NCBI GenBank assembly: GCA_027006055.1
Contig: JALTKX010000204.1
Coordinates: 1 to 45,722 of the forward strand
Source of the DNA: Calditrichia bacterium
GTDB taxonomy: Bacteria; Calditrichota; Calditrichia; Calditrichales; J004
Direction of reading: 5' to 3'
DNA length: 45,722 nt
Position numbers and translations under genes: made by a program. Positions 22,074 to 31,137 of the stretch are shown here, piece after piece; positions within the stretch are counted from its first letter, which is position 1; each line of letters begins with the position of its first letter. Below the pieces are notes generated by a model. The model was not told the DNA's origin, made no database searches, and worked only from the letters and a program-made list of their open reading frames with translations.

Positions 22074-23078
22074 ATGAAATCATTTTTTTTGCGCTTTGAG
22101 ACCTTTTTCCGCATGCTGACCCTGCGCAATTGGGGCGCGCCCTATCATTATATCATCGTCAACATGTCCACCATGCTGGTGATCGCCGTTTTTGACATGC
22201 GCACCATGTATCACCCGGCGATGCCTTTTTATACGGCGCTGTTAATCGTGGGCATTATGATTTATGAGTTTTGGCAGCGGACAAAGGGTCAAACCTGGCA
22301 GGGCATGTTTGAGGATATGGCCTTTAACGCGGCGGGTTATATTTTCGCGGTCATCCCGCTGATACAGCACTCTCCCGATGTGAGCACGCTCAGCCTTATG
22401 GGCATGAGCCTGGCGGCGCTGCCGTTCGTGTTCGGGAAGAAAATCAAGGTGTGTATCGACGCCGGTCACGGCGGGAAAGACCACGGCGCGGTTTACGAGG
22501 GGGTGGCGGAAAAAGATGTGACTCTGCGCGCGGCGCTGATTTTACGCGAGTATCTTAAGGCCCTGGGCATGGACACGGTGATGGTGCGGGAAGAGGACAG
22601 GGATATCGACCTGGGACGGCGTATTCATATTCCCAACTCGGAACTGGCCGACCTGTTCGTCAGCCTGCACGCCAACGCCTCGCCCAGTTCGTTTCCGTTC
22701 GGCATCCAAAGCTATTATTACAGCGAGGTGACGCGCAAGCGCATCGGCGGCGTGATCCAGGCGGCCCTGGAAAAGGTATATAGCCGGGAAAGCACCTGGA
22801 ATAAGGCCGAATACGGTAACTTTTATGTACTGCGGCATACGGCCATGCCCGCCGTGCTGGTGGAGATGGGTTTTTTGAGCAACGCGCACGACCGGGAGCG
22901 GCTGACAAATGACTATTATGTACCGGCGCTGATGGAGGCGCTGGCCAGGGCGATTAACGAATTACAAGGGGTTGACGATGGAGCAAGCGGCAACAATCAA
23001 GGACCTGATGCGCCTGCAAAAGGAAACGCTGGACGCCATAAACGTGGTAAGCGTGGAAATCGCAAAACTCAAGGTTAA
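22074..23078 (+). CDS. membrane-domain/N-acetylmuramoyl-L-alanine amidase fusion (holin-endolysin-like)
   Basis: A 334-residue lysis protein with two parts. Residues 1-121 hold four hydrophobic segments (about 25-42, 50-67, 83-99 and 106-121), like a multi-pass holin. From residue 124 an Amidase_3 domain follows: DAGHGG with His132, Glu146 in EGVAEKD, His199 in SLHANA and Glu264 in VEMGFLSN, the full zinc and catalytic set. It would cut the bond between muramic acid and the stem peptide. The C-terminal tail is basic (KRGKRGNRKTQG). No stop or start lies at the junction, so this is a true fusion frame. The start follows AGGAGATCATT. Confidence 0.85.
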   Translation: MKSFFLRFETFFRMLTLRNWGAPYHYIIVNMSTMLVIAVFDMRTMYHPAMPFYTALLIVGIMIYEFWQRTKGQTWQGMFEDMAFNAAGYIFAVIPLIQHSPDVSTLSLMGMSLAALPFVFGKKIKVCIDAGHGGKDHGAVYEGVAEKDVTLRAALILREYLKALGMDTVMVREEDRDIDLGRRIHIPNSELADLFVSLHANASPSSFPFGIQSYYYSEVTRKRIGGVIQAALEKVYSRESTWNKAEYGNFYVLRHTAMPAVLVEMGFLSNAHDRERLTNDYYVPALMEALARAINELQGVDDGASGNNQGPDAPAKGNAGRHKRGKRGNRKTQG

Positions 23079-23160
23079 GGTGATGATGATCTCAGGCGGC
23101 GTATCGTTTGTGATGAGCGCGGTGGTGGTGATCGTGGCCGCCTGGATTAAGAAGGGATAA
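22978..23160 (+). CDS. XhlA-like membrane lysis accessory protein
   Basis: A 60-residue protein with an N-terminal amphipathic coiled coil (TIKDLMRLQKETLDAINVV) and a C-terminal membrane segment (MISGGVSFVMSAVVVIVAAW) ending in Lys residues. This is the layout of haemolysin XhlA, a holin partner in several phages. ATG 22978 has AAGGGG upstream; a TTG two codons earlier is a poorer choice. It overlaps the last 101 bp of the amidase fusion in another frame, which ties it to the lysis module. Confidence 0.7.
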   Translation: MEQAATIKDLMRLQKETLDAINVVSVEIAKLKVKVMMISGGVSFVMSAVVVIVAAWIKKG

Positions 23161-23161
23161 G

Positions 23162-26092
23162 ATGAGCGCAAAGATATACACGGACAGCATTCCTCTGCGT
23201 TATAAAAGCGACGACAGCAAGGCCAGCGGCCTTGCTGTTTCGCTATGGCAGAACGGGGTAAAAGTGGCGGATTTAACGCAGAACGCCGGGAAGAACTGGT
23301 ACTATGATTTTCCGGCCGCAATCGTTAACGGCACTTATGATCTGTATATTAATAATACTCCGGTTAAGCACAACGGCATCCAGGAGACGGTAAGGGTAAT
23401 CCGAAGCGGCATTGTTGAAAAATCAGATATTAAGGATAGCTCCGTAGACGGGAACAAAATAGAACAGTTAAGTATTGACGAGCCGCACATTAAAATCGGA
23501 GCGGTAACTACGCCAACCATGCAGGCACAATCCGTTGACGCAGGCATTCTTGCCGACCAGGCGGTGACAGCCACAAAAATACCGGACGCGACGATAAAGT
23601 GGGATCATTTTACGCAGGCGACCAAGGACACCATCAATAGTTCCGGAGGAGGGACGATCACCAATAACCCGGATGACGTCACTCTTGAGACCAAAACCGG
23701 GTCTAAAATAGGTATAAAAAACGCTTGGGATACGGTAGCGGATGAGATAGCCCTGGCGGCTCTGACCGGGGTGGCCGAGGGCGACCGGCGACACGTCAAA
23801 CAAATATCAACGCTCTCCAATCCGGCGGAGGGGGCCGGACTTTTTATACTGACTTCGACGACCGTTAACCCGGACGGTTACGCGCATTTTTCCTCGACGG
23901 TCTCCGGGTTGGTCTGGAAAAGGCAGGTGCCGCAGGATGACGCTCTTTTTTGGGGATTTACGCCGCAAAACTCGGCGGCAAATAATGTCACGGCCCTGCA
24001 AAACGCGCTTAATGGCGGAAACAAAACGATCCGCGTCACCCTGCCGGGTACGTATCAGTTTGACGCTTACTGGCGCATATATAGCAATACGGAATTAATT
24101 TTCGGGGCAGGCGTGATACTAAGCAAGGTAGCGGGGACGGAGAGCAAAAACACTTTTATTAATGACGCCGCTTACAACGGGGGGACAAACGAAAACATTA
24201 TTATACGCGGATTAACGCTTAAAACGAACGGCATAGCCGTTGCTCATAGTCTTGGCGACGTCCTGTATGCTATACGGGGGGAGTTGTCCTTTTTTAACGC
24301 CAAAGATGTGAAAATATATAATTACACCGTGAAAGATTTGGGCACGCAACATTGGGGCGTGGGCATTAACAGCGTGGAAAATTTCCTGCTTCAGGATTTT
24401 GAAATTCGCGGGGACAAGGACGCGGTGATGCTGCAAAACAGCAAAAACGTTATCGTGCGCAACGGTATTGTGTCGACCTATGACGACCGCATTTCCCTGC
24501 GGGGAGGCGACTACCCGGGTGTGGCCAAAACTCTGGGTGATATAGACAACGTACTGGTGGAGAACATCAAGGATATACCTTACCCGAGCCAGTTGGGACA
24601 TTTTAGCCGCATTATCCCGGCTAAGTGGGTGAGCTGGTACAGCGGCATGAGCTTACGAACAGGGGACACAGTAGAAAACGGGGGCAATGTTTACCGGCCG
24701 TTGTCCGGCACGTCGGCGTCTCCGGTAACCTCCACGGTGGCCCCGACGGGGACAACACGCTATTTTACGACATCAGACGGTATCGACTGGGTATACTGCC
24801 AATCCGACGGCGCGCTCTCGGCGACCGTCAAAAACGTAACATTTCGTAATATCGAGATCGGCGCGGATCGTCCGGGTTTTATGGTCAGCGCGCTGGAGGA
24901 TACTTATATGCGGGCGGTTTATCCGGGCGAGGTGGCGCCGTTGGTGGACAATATCGTTGTGGAAAATATGATTGACAACGTGCTCAATAATGACGTTGTA
25001 TTCTGGCTGTATGCGGCGATCACTCTTAAGATTATCAATCCGCGCACGCGGCGCAAGCTGGTGGAGGCCCGTACCTGGGAGACCAGTAAGGGAGTTGATT
25101 ATGACATTACGATTGACAACTGGACGATCGATCAATCCCTGTATAATGCGGGCAACGGCGACATATCAGTACACGACACGAAATCGGATGTATATTACCG
25201 GATTAACACGGTCAAGCAGATACGGGACATTACGGTAATTAAAGGCTTGGCCGTGTATGATAAGATTGTAAGTATATCGGGAAACGCCAGCATTAACGAG
25301 GCTTTCGGTTTAAGCCCGGCTAAGGGCGACCGCATTATGATTCAGGGTAAAGAACGATATTTTGACGGGACAAAATGGAATTTCCCCGGACGCAGAGCGC
25401 TTGTTTTGGAAATTGATCCGACAATATCCGCCACGTTCTCGGCAAATTTTTTAGGCACCAGCGGCCGTTCAATAACAGTTGATTTCGGAGACGGGACAAT
25501 AAAAAATTATGATCTCGATCCGTCCGTTAATGTTGCCGTATCGCACACGTATACCGTGTCCAATACGTGCACAATTTTGATTTACGGCGATCTAAACGAT
25601 TTGACAAAAGTTGACCTGTCTAATTATGGATACAGTGTATATTTTGATATAGGTCAGATCGCCGATCTCATTAATTTAACCACTCTCCAGTTGCGCGGTA
25701 ATAATGAGTTGCAAGGGGACATAAGTTTAATCAAAAATATGGTTAAGCTTACAAGCTGCCAGCTTTATCAGTCCGCCCTTAAGGGTGATCTGAGTGTTCT
25801 GGCTAATCTGCCCGCAAACGCTCTTTACATATATGCCTATGGGTTAACCGGAGGAACGATAACTTACACGTCAACGACTTTAAAAAGCTGGAACAATACG
25901 ATATTAAGGCTGCAAGATAATAATCTAACGGCTTCGGAAGTAGATCAGATACTCATCGATCTTGCCGCTGCGTCTGTTTCCGGCAGTACGAGTCAGGTAC
26001 GGCTGGACGGGAGCAACGCGGCCCGGACTTCGGCCAGTGACGCGGCGGTATCGACATTAACAAGCAACGGCTGGACGGTAACAACTAATTAA
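23162..26092 (+). CDS. tailspike: beta-helix plus PKD-like plus LRR-like modules
   Basis: A 976-residue receptor-binding protein. Residues 1-90 form a BppU-like tail-attachment domain (MSAKIYTDSIPLRYKSDD, SLWQNGVKVADLTQNAG). Residues about 90-190 are a collagen-like/short-repeat neck (SSVDGNKIEQLSIDEPHIK). Residues about 280-690 look like a pectate-lyase right-handed beta-helix (TELIFGAGVIL, NIIIRGLTL, NVIVRNGIV, VENIKD), typical of polysaccharide-degrading spikes. Residues about 745-805 hold a PKD-like domain (TVDFGDGTIKNYDL, SHTYT), then a leucine-rich stretch (LTTLQLRGNNELQGDI) and a C-terminal module with NNLTASEVDQIL. It lies unusually upstream of the tape measure gene. Confidence 0.8.
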   Translation: MSAKIYTDSIPLRYKSDDSKASGLAVSLWQNGVKVADLTQNAGKNWYYDFPAAIVNGTYDLYINNTPVKHNGIQETVRVIRSGIVEKSDIKDSSVDGNKIEQLSIDEPHIKIGAVTTPTMQAQSVDAGILADQAVTATKIPDATIKWDHFTQATKDTINSSGGGTITNNPDDVTLETKTGSKIGIKNAWDTVADEIALAALTGVAEGDRRHVKQISTLSNPAEGAGLFILTSTTVNPDGYAHFSSTVSGLVWKRQVPQDDALFWGFTPQNSAANNVTALQNALNGGNKTIRVTLPGTYQFDAYWRIYSNTELIFGAGVILSKVAGTESKNTFINDAAYNGGTNENIIIRGLTLKTNGIAVAHSLGDVLYAIRGELSFFNAKDVKIYNYTVKDLGTQHWGVGINSVENFLLQDFEIRGDKDAVMLQNSKNVIVRNGIVSTYDDRISLRGGDYPGVAKTLGDIDNVLVENIKDIPYPSQLGHFSRIIPAKWVSWYSGMSLRTGDTVENGGNVYRPLSGTSASPVTSTVAPTGTTRYFTTSDGIDWVYCQSDGALSATVKNVTFRNIEIGADRPGFMVSALEDTYMRAVYPGEVAPLVDNIVVENMIDNVLNNDVVFWLYAAITLKIINPRTRRKLVEARTWETSKGVDYDITIDNWTIDQSLYNAGNGDISVHDTKSDVYYRINTVKQIRDITVIKGLAVYDKIVSISGNASINEAFGLSPAKGDRIMIQGKERYFDGTKWNFPGRRALVLEIDPTISATFSANFLGTSGRSITVDFGDGTIKNYDLDPSVNVAVSHTYTVSNTCTILIYGDLNDLTKVDLSNYGYSVYFDIGQIADLINLTTLQLRGNNELQGDISLIKNMVKLTSCQLYQSALKGDLSVLANLPANALYIYAYGLTGGTITYTSTTLKSWNNTILRLQDNNLTASEVDQILIDLAAASVSGSTSQVRLDGSNAARTSASDAAVSTLTSNGWTVTTN

Positions 26093-26106
26093 TGAAGGGT
26101 AAGAAA

Positions 26107-26322
26107 ATGATTAAGGGACAACGCAAGTACAGGGCTTATATGTACACCATTACGGGCGTCTTTATTCTGGCGGGATTGACGATACTGGCGGCGGCGGATC
26201 AGGCGGCCGGTATTATTGCCGCCATCGGCGGGGTGGCCACGGCGGTGATGATTCCGTTCATCGCCGGGAACAATGTGGAAAACAAGGCCGAGGCGGGCGC
26301 TTACCGCAGGGCGGAGGGCTGA
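26107..26322 (+). CDS. small two-segment membrane protein (holin candidate)
   Basis: A 71-residue protein with two hydrophobic segments (ITGVFILAGLTILAAA and GIIAAIGGVATAVMIPFIAG) and charged ends. ATG 26107 is preferred, as GAAGGG stands 7 bp upstream; the TAATG start at 26092 has no site. The size and topology fit small phage holins or tail-associated membrane proteins. It lies between spike and tail chaperone genes, away from the amidase fusion. Its role is uncertain. Confidence 0.6.
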   Translation: MIKGQRKYRAYMYTITGVFILAGLTILAAADQAAGIIAAIGGVATAVMIPFIAGNNVENKAEAGAYRRAEG

Positions 26323-26323
26323 G

Positions 26324-26716
26324 GTGTATCAATACAAGATCGGACGGATATGGTGGACGCAGGAAGAACTGACCTGGAAACAGGACAAGCAACTGGCAGC
26401 GCTGTTTAACCGGTTGCGACAGGCGGCCGACGGCGAGGAAGAGATCAGCATTGACAACACAATGCGCCTGCTGCTGAAACATGATCTGTTAAAGGCGTTT
26501 CTGGCCATTATTTTGCGCCCTAAAAACCGTTTTTTAAGGCTGTTGCCTATTCGTCCCAGGGTGAACGTGCTTAGCAATTCACAGATTAATGAGATCCGCG
26601 AGGATTTTTTTTTATCAAACAAGACTGTGCTGACAAAATTGAGCGGGTTCGGGAACGTCTTGGCATACCTGTCGCGGGCGATGGAGACGCTGGAGAAACA
26701 GAAGAATACAGCCTGA
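26324..26716 (+). CDS. tail assembly chaperone, upstream frame (gpG-like)
   Basis: A 130-residue protein starting at GTG 26324, one base after the preceding stop, with GGAGGG 5 bp upstream. It is mainly helical (YQYKIGRIWWTQEELTWKQ, MRLLLKHDLLKAFLAIIL). It stands immediately upstream of the tape measure gene, the fixed place of tail chaperones, which usually come as a short and a frameshifted long form. A T9 run at 26605-26613 begins within codon 94. Normal decoding ends at 26716; a -1 slip opens the frame that reaches 26901. Confidence 0.75.
   Translation: MYQYKIGRIWWTQEELTWKQDKQLAALFNRLRQAADGEEEISIDNTMRLLLKHDLLKAFLAIILRPKNRFLRLLPIRPRVNVLSNSQINEIREDFFLSNKTVLTKLSGFGNVLAYLSRAMETLEKQKNTA
26605..26613 (+). 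promoter_or_regulatory. T9 slippery site for programmed -1 frameshift
   Basis: Reading GAT TTT TTT TTA in the zero frame, the run contains the slippery heptamer T TTT TTT. Moving back one base joins the two open frames of the tail chaperone gene. The run is unusual in this GC-rich neighbourhood, and the downstream frame would otherwise be unexplained coding space of 170 bp. Confidence 0.8.
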
Positions 26717-26901
26717 GCGAGGAAAACCCGGAGGAGGCTATCGACCGGGAATCGTTGCTGTACCAGGTTTGCGACGGCGACATACGCCGCCGCCGGGAGA
26801 TGGAAAACATGAAGGTGAGCGCGGTACACATCTGGGCTATGTACAACATGACCCGCCGCCCGCCGCTGAACTACGGAAAAAAGGACGATGGCGAAGTTTA
26901 A
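26611..26901 (+). CDS. tail assembly chaperone, -1 frameshift extension (gpGT-like)
   Basis: The frame entered by a -1 slip at the T9 run is open for 96 codons: it begins FIKQDCADKIERVRER, continues through an acidic segment (GETEEYSLSEENPEEAIDRE) and ends in the tail-chaperone-like VSAVHIWAMYNMTRRPP. It stops at 26901, 14 bp into the tape measure gene. It has no credible start of its own. With the upstream part it would give a product of about 192 residues, the long chaperone that binds the tape measure. Confidence 0.8.
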   Translation, partial: FIKQDCADKIERVRERLGIPVAGDGDAGETEEYSLSEENPEEAIDRESLLYQVCDGDIRRRREMENMKVSAVHIWAMYNMTRRPPLNYGKKDDGEV

Positions 26902-29323
26902 GGATATCAATTTTCTGCTGAAGCTCAGCCCGGAACAATTTAACAAGGTTGTCAGCCAGGCACGGGCGGAATACGGCAAAACCAAGGCCAAGGTGGAAAA
27001 GCCCATGCGCATGCGTCTGGATGTGACCAAGGCGCTTAACGGCATGGCCACGCTGGGCCTGGCGCTGAGCGGTATCCGTCAAAGTTATAACCTGATCGCC
27101 GGGCCGCTGAAAGAGGTTACCCGGCTGAGCGATATCCAAGAGCGGGCCGATAACCGGCTGGCCACCTCCCTGCGCAACGCCGGGGACGCCACAAAGGAGA
27201 CCTACACCGAAATGCGGGAGTTCGCTTCCTGGATTCAGACGGTGACTACCGTCGGAGACGAACAGGCGGAGATGCTGACCTCGATGGCGCTGAACATGCA
27301 GGCGCCGATCGATAAAACCAAGGAGGTGGTCAAAAACGCCATCGCCCTGAGCAAGGCTTACGAGCTGGATATGAACGTGGCCATCCGCGCCGCCGTTTCC
27401 GCCCTGGATGACAACTACTCTATGCTTACCCGCTATATACCCGCCCTGCGCACCGCCAACAGCGAAGCCGAAAAGGCCGCCGTGTATCAAAGAACCGTGG
27501 CCGACGGCTGGACAACCGCCACCGAGGAGCTCAAAACCAACGCGGGCGCGCTGGAAGATTTTCAGAACACGATCGGCGACGTTAAGGAAGACCTGGGCGA
27601 TTTTGTAAAGGCCGGTATCGTGCCGGTGATTAAGGTGCTTAAGCCCCTGCTTGACGGATTTGCCAGCCTGGATCAGGGCACGCAACAAGCTTCATTATCC
27701 ACCTTAACCCTGCTGGCGGTCGGTTCCCGCGTTCCGGCCATGCTGGCGGGCATCCGCGCCGGTATTGCCACGCTTAACGCCTCGCTGGGGCCGGTGGGCT
27801 GGCTGATATTGGGCGTCAGCGCCGTGGCCACGGCCTGGATCACCTATTCCAGCAATGCCGACGAGGCGGCCAAAAGCAACAAAAATCTTGCTGATTCCAA
27901 CCGTGATCTTAAGGACTCTTTCGACAGCGTTTTAGACCGCACGCGCAAGATAACCGAAGCCCTGTCGCTTACGGGATTGCAGACCCGGCAACAGGCCACG
28001 GCCAATGCCATTACCAAGACCATCGGCGTGATCCAGGGCCTTTACCGCGACCTGGAGAGCGCGGAAAACCAGGTGCAGAAAACGCGGATTGAGAACAGTA
28101 TTAAAGCTAATGAGGAACTGTTGGCCCGGCAAAAAGAGGAATATGACGCTTTTGAAAAGCTGATCAATGAGCGGCGGGAACGGCTGGCCCAGGCGGAAAG
28201 CAATTTGACCAAGGAGCAACAGGAGGCGCTGGATAAGCGCAAGGCTTATGAGTTTGAGACAAACCGCATCACCCTGGCGGAATATGTCGCCTATCTGGAA
28301 TCGCGCAAGGAGGCGGTGCGCATCAGCCTGGGCGAGGAGACGGCCGAATATCTGCAATTTATTGACAAGCTGGAGGGGTTGAAATTACAGCTTAAGGCTC
28401 CGCAGTTAACCGGGGATCAAACCGACCCGGTAACCTCGTCCATCAAGCGACAGCAACAGGCCTTTATTGATCTGGGACAAGTGTCCACCGATTACAACGA
28501 TATGATTTTCGAGCAGATGCAGGCGCAGTATGACTACCGGTCGAGTATTATTGAGTCCGGTCTTGCCCTGGCGGAAAAGGCTCACGGTCGGGAGTCGAAG
28601 CAATATGCGGACATGCTGCGCACGCGGGAACAGAACGACGCCAATTATCAGAAAGCCCGCGAAAATCTGGAAAAAGAAGGGGCCAGGGCGATCCTTTCCA
28701 TCGGCGCAAGGCTGATGAATGCCTTCCAGGGAGAGAATCAGTTCTTTTTCGAGGCGGGGAAAGTATCCTCGGCGGGTATGGCGGCCATCAACACGTATGA
28801 GGCGGCCACGATGGCCCTGAAATCCTATCCCCCGCCCTACGGGGAGATCGCCGCCGCCGCCAACATTGTTTTCGGCCTGCTTCAGGTGCAAAAGATTCTG
28901 TCCACCAAATATCAGCCGCCGAAAAAGCCTAATGTTAAGGGTTTGGCCGGTGGCGGTCCGGTAACTTCGGCCATGTTGTTTGATTCAATTTTCACCCCGG
29001 AGGGCGAAGACGGCATCGCCGGGTTGCAGATTGGTGAGTATGTGCACGATAGGGAGACAACGCGCAAGTATTTTCCGCTGTTGGAGTCTATGCGCAGGGG
29101 TACTTTTCCCGTGCCCGCCTATGCCAGCGGCGGCCCGGTAACCGAGGTGGCCACGGCGCAGGCGCCTTTGTTTGATCCGGCCCTGTTGGGCGCGGCCGTT
29201 GAAGATGCCGTCGTAGAAGGCTTTCGCCAGTCACGCCTCAAAATCGAGGGTGAGTTTTTCGCGGCGGGGAAAGAGCTAAAAGCCTCGCTGGACAAGTTGG
29301 CGTCGTTAAAGGAGACGGTGTAA
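26888..29323 (+). CDS. tail tape measure protein
   Basis: An 811-residue protein that sets tail length and helps DNA entry. It has a long alpha-helical build with hydrophobic segments (LAVGSRVPAMLAGIRAG, GPVGWLILGVSAVATAWI), extended coiled coil around residues 340-500 and a Gly/Pro-rich C-terminal third (LAGGGPVTSAMLFDS). It is the longest tail gene after the spike and directly follows the chaperones. At three bases of DNA per residue and about 1.5 angstrom per helical residue, the tail would be of the order of 120 nm. The start overlaps the frameshift product. Confidence 0.88.
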   Translation: MAKFKDINFLLKLSPEQFNKVVSQARAEYGKTKAKVEKPMRMRLDVTKALNGMATLGLALSGIRQSYNLIAGPLKEVTRLSDIQERADNRLATSLRNAGDATKETYTEMREFASWIQTVTTVGDEQAEMLTSMALNMQAPIDKTKEVVKNAIALSKAYELDMNVAIRAAVSALDDNYSMLTRYIPALRTANSEAEKAAVYQRTVADGWTTATEELKTNAGALEDFQNTIGDVKEDLGDFVKAGIVPVIKVLKPLLDGFASLDQGTQQASLSTLTLLAVGSRVPAMLAGIRAGIATLNASLGPVGWLILGVSAVATAWITYSSNADEAAKSNKNLADSNRDLKDSFDSVLDRTRKITEALSLTGLQTRQQATANAITKTIGVIQGLYRDLESAENQVQKTRIENSIKANEELLARQKEEYDAFEKLINERRERLAQAESNLTKEQQEALDKRKAYEFETNRITLAEYVAYLESRKEAVRISLGEETAEYLQFIDKLEGLKLQLKAPQLTGDQTDPVTSSIKRQQQAFIDLGQVSTDYNDMIFEQMQAQYDYRSSIIESGLALAEKAHGRESKQYADMLRTREQNDANYQKARENLEKEGARAILSIGARLMNAFQGENQFFFEAGKVSSAGMAAINTYEAATMALKSYPPPYGEIAAAANIVFGLLQVQKILSTKYQPPKKPNVKGLAGGGPVTSAMLFDSIFTPEGEDGIAGLQIGEYVHDRETTRKYFPLLESMRRGTFPVPAYASGGPVTEVATAQAPLFDPALLGAAVEDAVVEGFRQSRLKIEGEFFAAGKELKASLDKLASLKETV

Positions 29324-30810
29324 TGATATTTGAAAAATGGGACAGCGGTTCCGGCAGTTGGATTGATATATCACAATATATAGAGCGCAAGGATGAGCAA
29401 ATTGAGCTTGATCTGTTGGGCACATATGAGATACAGCAAAACGGACAAAGCTATAAGCTTGACGCCGGTTCTGTTTCTGTTGCCGAAGGCGATTATATGC
29501 GTATCCGCGAAGAGGGCGCGGCGGTTAACTATGTCAATATGATTAAGGGTAACGATTCGGACATGAACGCCTCGGCTGGGACGCATTGGGGATTGTCGGG
29601 CCTTAACAATAATCCTGTTTTTGATATAGACAGCACGGTTTCCGGTAAGATGTTTTTCGATATGAACGGCGAGAGCGTGGCGCGCGTGCGGCTTAATTTT
29701 AATATGCTCGTTTCCGGAAAATCATACCGGGTGCGCGTTAAGCTGCGCTATCGCTCCGGTTCCGGCGCAAAAATGTACTTCGGTGATGATCCGGTTACCA
29801 GCACGGCCCAGGTATCCTTTTTGCCCACAGCCACCGAAGCCACGTATGAAGGCACTTTTACGGCGGATAACAGCGGCCGGGAGTTTTATATCGGGGCCAA
29901 GAGTGATGACGGCCTGGCCAATACATCTCAATTTGAGATAGACGATATCGAGCTCTATGTAGAGTCCGATCCGGTTATTTACAGCGGTTTTGCCGCCAAT
30001 CTTATTAAGTCGGTGCGGACGAATAAGGTTGAGTTCGATCTTATCCCGGAGATATCCGATCTCAAGTCCAAACCGGTGCAGTTAACGCTGTCCGGGAGTA
30101 ATTTATATGAGCGTCTGCTGGATGCCATGCCCTCGGATTATGTGCTTGTGGAGATGGACAGCACGGCGGAGTCGGTGCTTAACAGCGCGCCGTCCGGGCT
30201 AACCGGCATTATATATCCGGGGGATCAGGTTTTAGGCACGGACAGCAACAATTATCACTGTATCCAAAAGCACAAATCCACCACCGACGATAAGCCAATA
30301 ACCGGTGCTAATTGGGCGACATACTGGCAATCGGGCGGGGCCAACGGCGTTGCCTGGGAGTTCGATAAGACCTATGACGTTCGCTATTTTAACGATGTGC
30401 TTTATGACACCATCGCCATCGGCAACGCCGTCAGTCAGGGCAATAATCATATTTATTGCGTCGTAGTCAATAAGGAGCTGCGTATCTACGGGCGCAATGT
30501 CAACGATACGCCCACATCTTTAACCGCCAGTAAACTTAATGATATTTTTGAGGATGATTCCGAGGAAATCGTTACAGGCTACTATGACGACTATGTTAAT
30601 GATTCCCTGCGCGGAGAGGGAGCGCTGACCATCGGTAATCAGGTGACGATTGACTGGAAAAAGACAGAGCACAAGATATTGTCAACCGAGAAATTTAAGC
30701 TGATGCAGCTTCTGCAATATAATGCCGTTGATTACGGCATGATCACGTCGATTAGCAAAAAGGGGTTGATGTACACTTATTTAACCACAAGACTTGAGCG
30801 TGTGCCGTGA
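29323..30810 (+). CDS. distal tail/baseplate protein with carbohydrate-binding-like inserts
   Basis: A 495-residue protein, coupled to the tape measure gene (TAATG). The ends (WIDISQYIERKDEQIELDLL; DYGMITSISKKGLMYTYL) look like a distal tail protein. Residues about 75-215 resemble a CBM4/9-type beta sandwich (SGKSYRVRVKLRYRSGSGA, YIGAKSDDGLANTSQFEIDD). Residues about 295-345 match the short tail motif YHCIQKHKSTTDDKPITG ... NWATYW seen in phage fibres and CBM5/12-like modules. These inserts suggest sugar contact on the host surface. Confidence 0.7.
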   Translation: MIFEKWDSGSGSWIDISQYIERKDEQIELDLLGTYEIQQNGQSYKLDAGSVSVAEGDYMRIREEGAAVNYVNMIKGNDSDMNASAGTHWGLSGLNNNPVFDIDSTVSGKMFFDMNGESVARVRLNFNMLVSGKSYRVRVKLRYRSGSGAKMYFGDDPVTSTAQVSFLPTATEATYEGTFTADNSGREFYIGAKSDDGLANTSQFEIDDIELYVESDPVIYSGFAANLIKSVRTNKVEFDLIPEISDLKSKPVQLTLSGSNLYERLLDAMPSDYVLVEMDSTAESVLNSAPSGLTGIIYPGDQVLGTDSNNYHCIQKHKSTTDDKPITGANWATYWQSGGANGVAWEFDKTYDVRYFNDVLYDTIAIGNAVSQGNNHIYCVVVNKELRIYGRNVNDTPTSLTASKLNDIFEDDSEEIVTGYYDDYVNDSLRGEGALTIGNQVTIDWKKTEHKILSTEKFKLMQLLQYNAVDYGMITSISKKGLMYTYLTTRLERVP

Positions 30811-31136
30811 CTGACTTACAATTCAAAAAGACATCGGGATCAACAGCGGAGGACTTCCAGGCCGTCTTTATTGAGACGGATTATTTCGTTGATGAAGAGG
30901 CTAAGTTTAAGGATATTAACAATGTTCTCCGGCGGGAAATAAGCCTGGTTTACAAACGGTGGAACATTCGTTTTAGCTATTTGACCGAGGCCAAAATGGA
31001 CTATCTTCTTGAGCTTAAAAAAGAAGCGGCTCCACAAATGATACTTAACAGCGTTACTTATAACATCCGGGTTGAAGAGGTTAAGGCCCGCCCGCTATCC
31101 GGATCGATTACAGTAATTAATACGGTCAAGGAATAA
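30807..31136 (+). CDS. small tail protein, unknown
   Basis: A 109-residue protein overlapping the distal tail gene by four bases. Its mixed alpha/beta pattern contains DYFVDEEAKFKDINNVLRRE and WNIRFSYLTEAKMDYLL, and its C-terminal strands read NSVTYNIRVEEVKARPL. The size and strand pattern resemble small baseplate-linked proteins of siphoviruses. No family was recognised; the call is from position. Confidence 0.6.
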   Translation: MTDLQFKKTSGSTAEDFQAVFIETDYFVDEEAKFKDINNVLRREISLVYKRWNIRFSYLTEAKMDYLLELKKEAAPQMILNSVTYNIRVEEVKARPLSGSITVINTVKE

Positions 31137-31137
31137 C

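Noticed and set aside
23162-26092. Diversity-generating retroelement acting on the tailspike
   Set aside because: No reverse transcriptase gene or template repeat was found in the window; the C-terminal module looks like an ordinary repeat-type domain.
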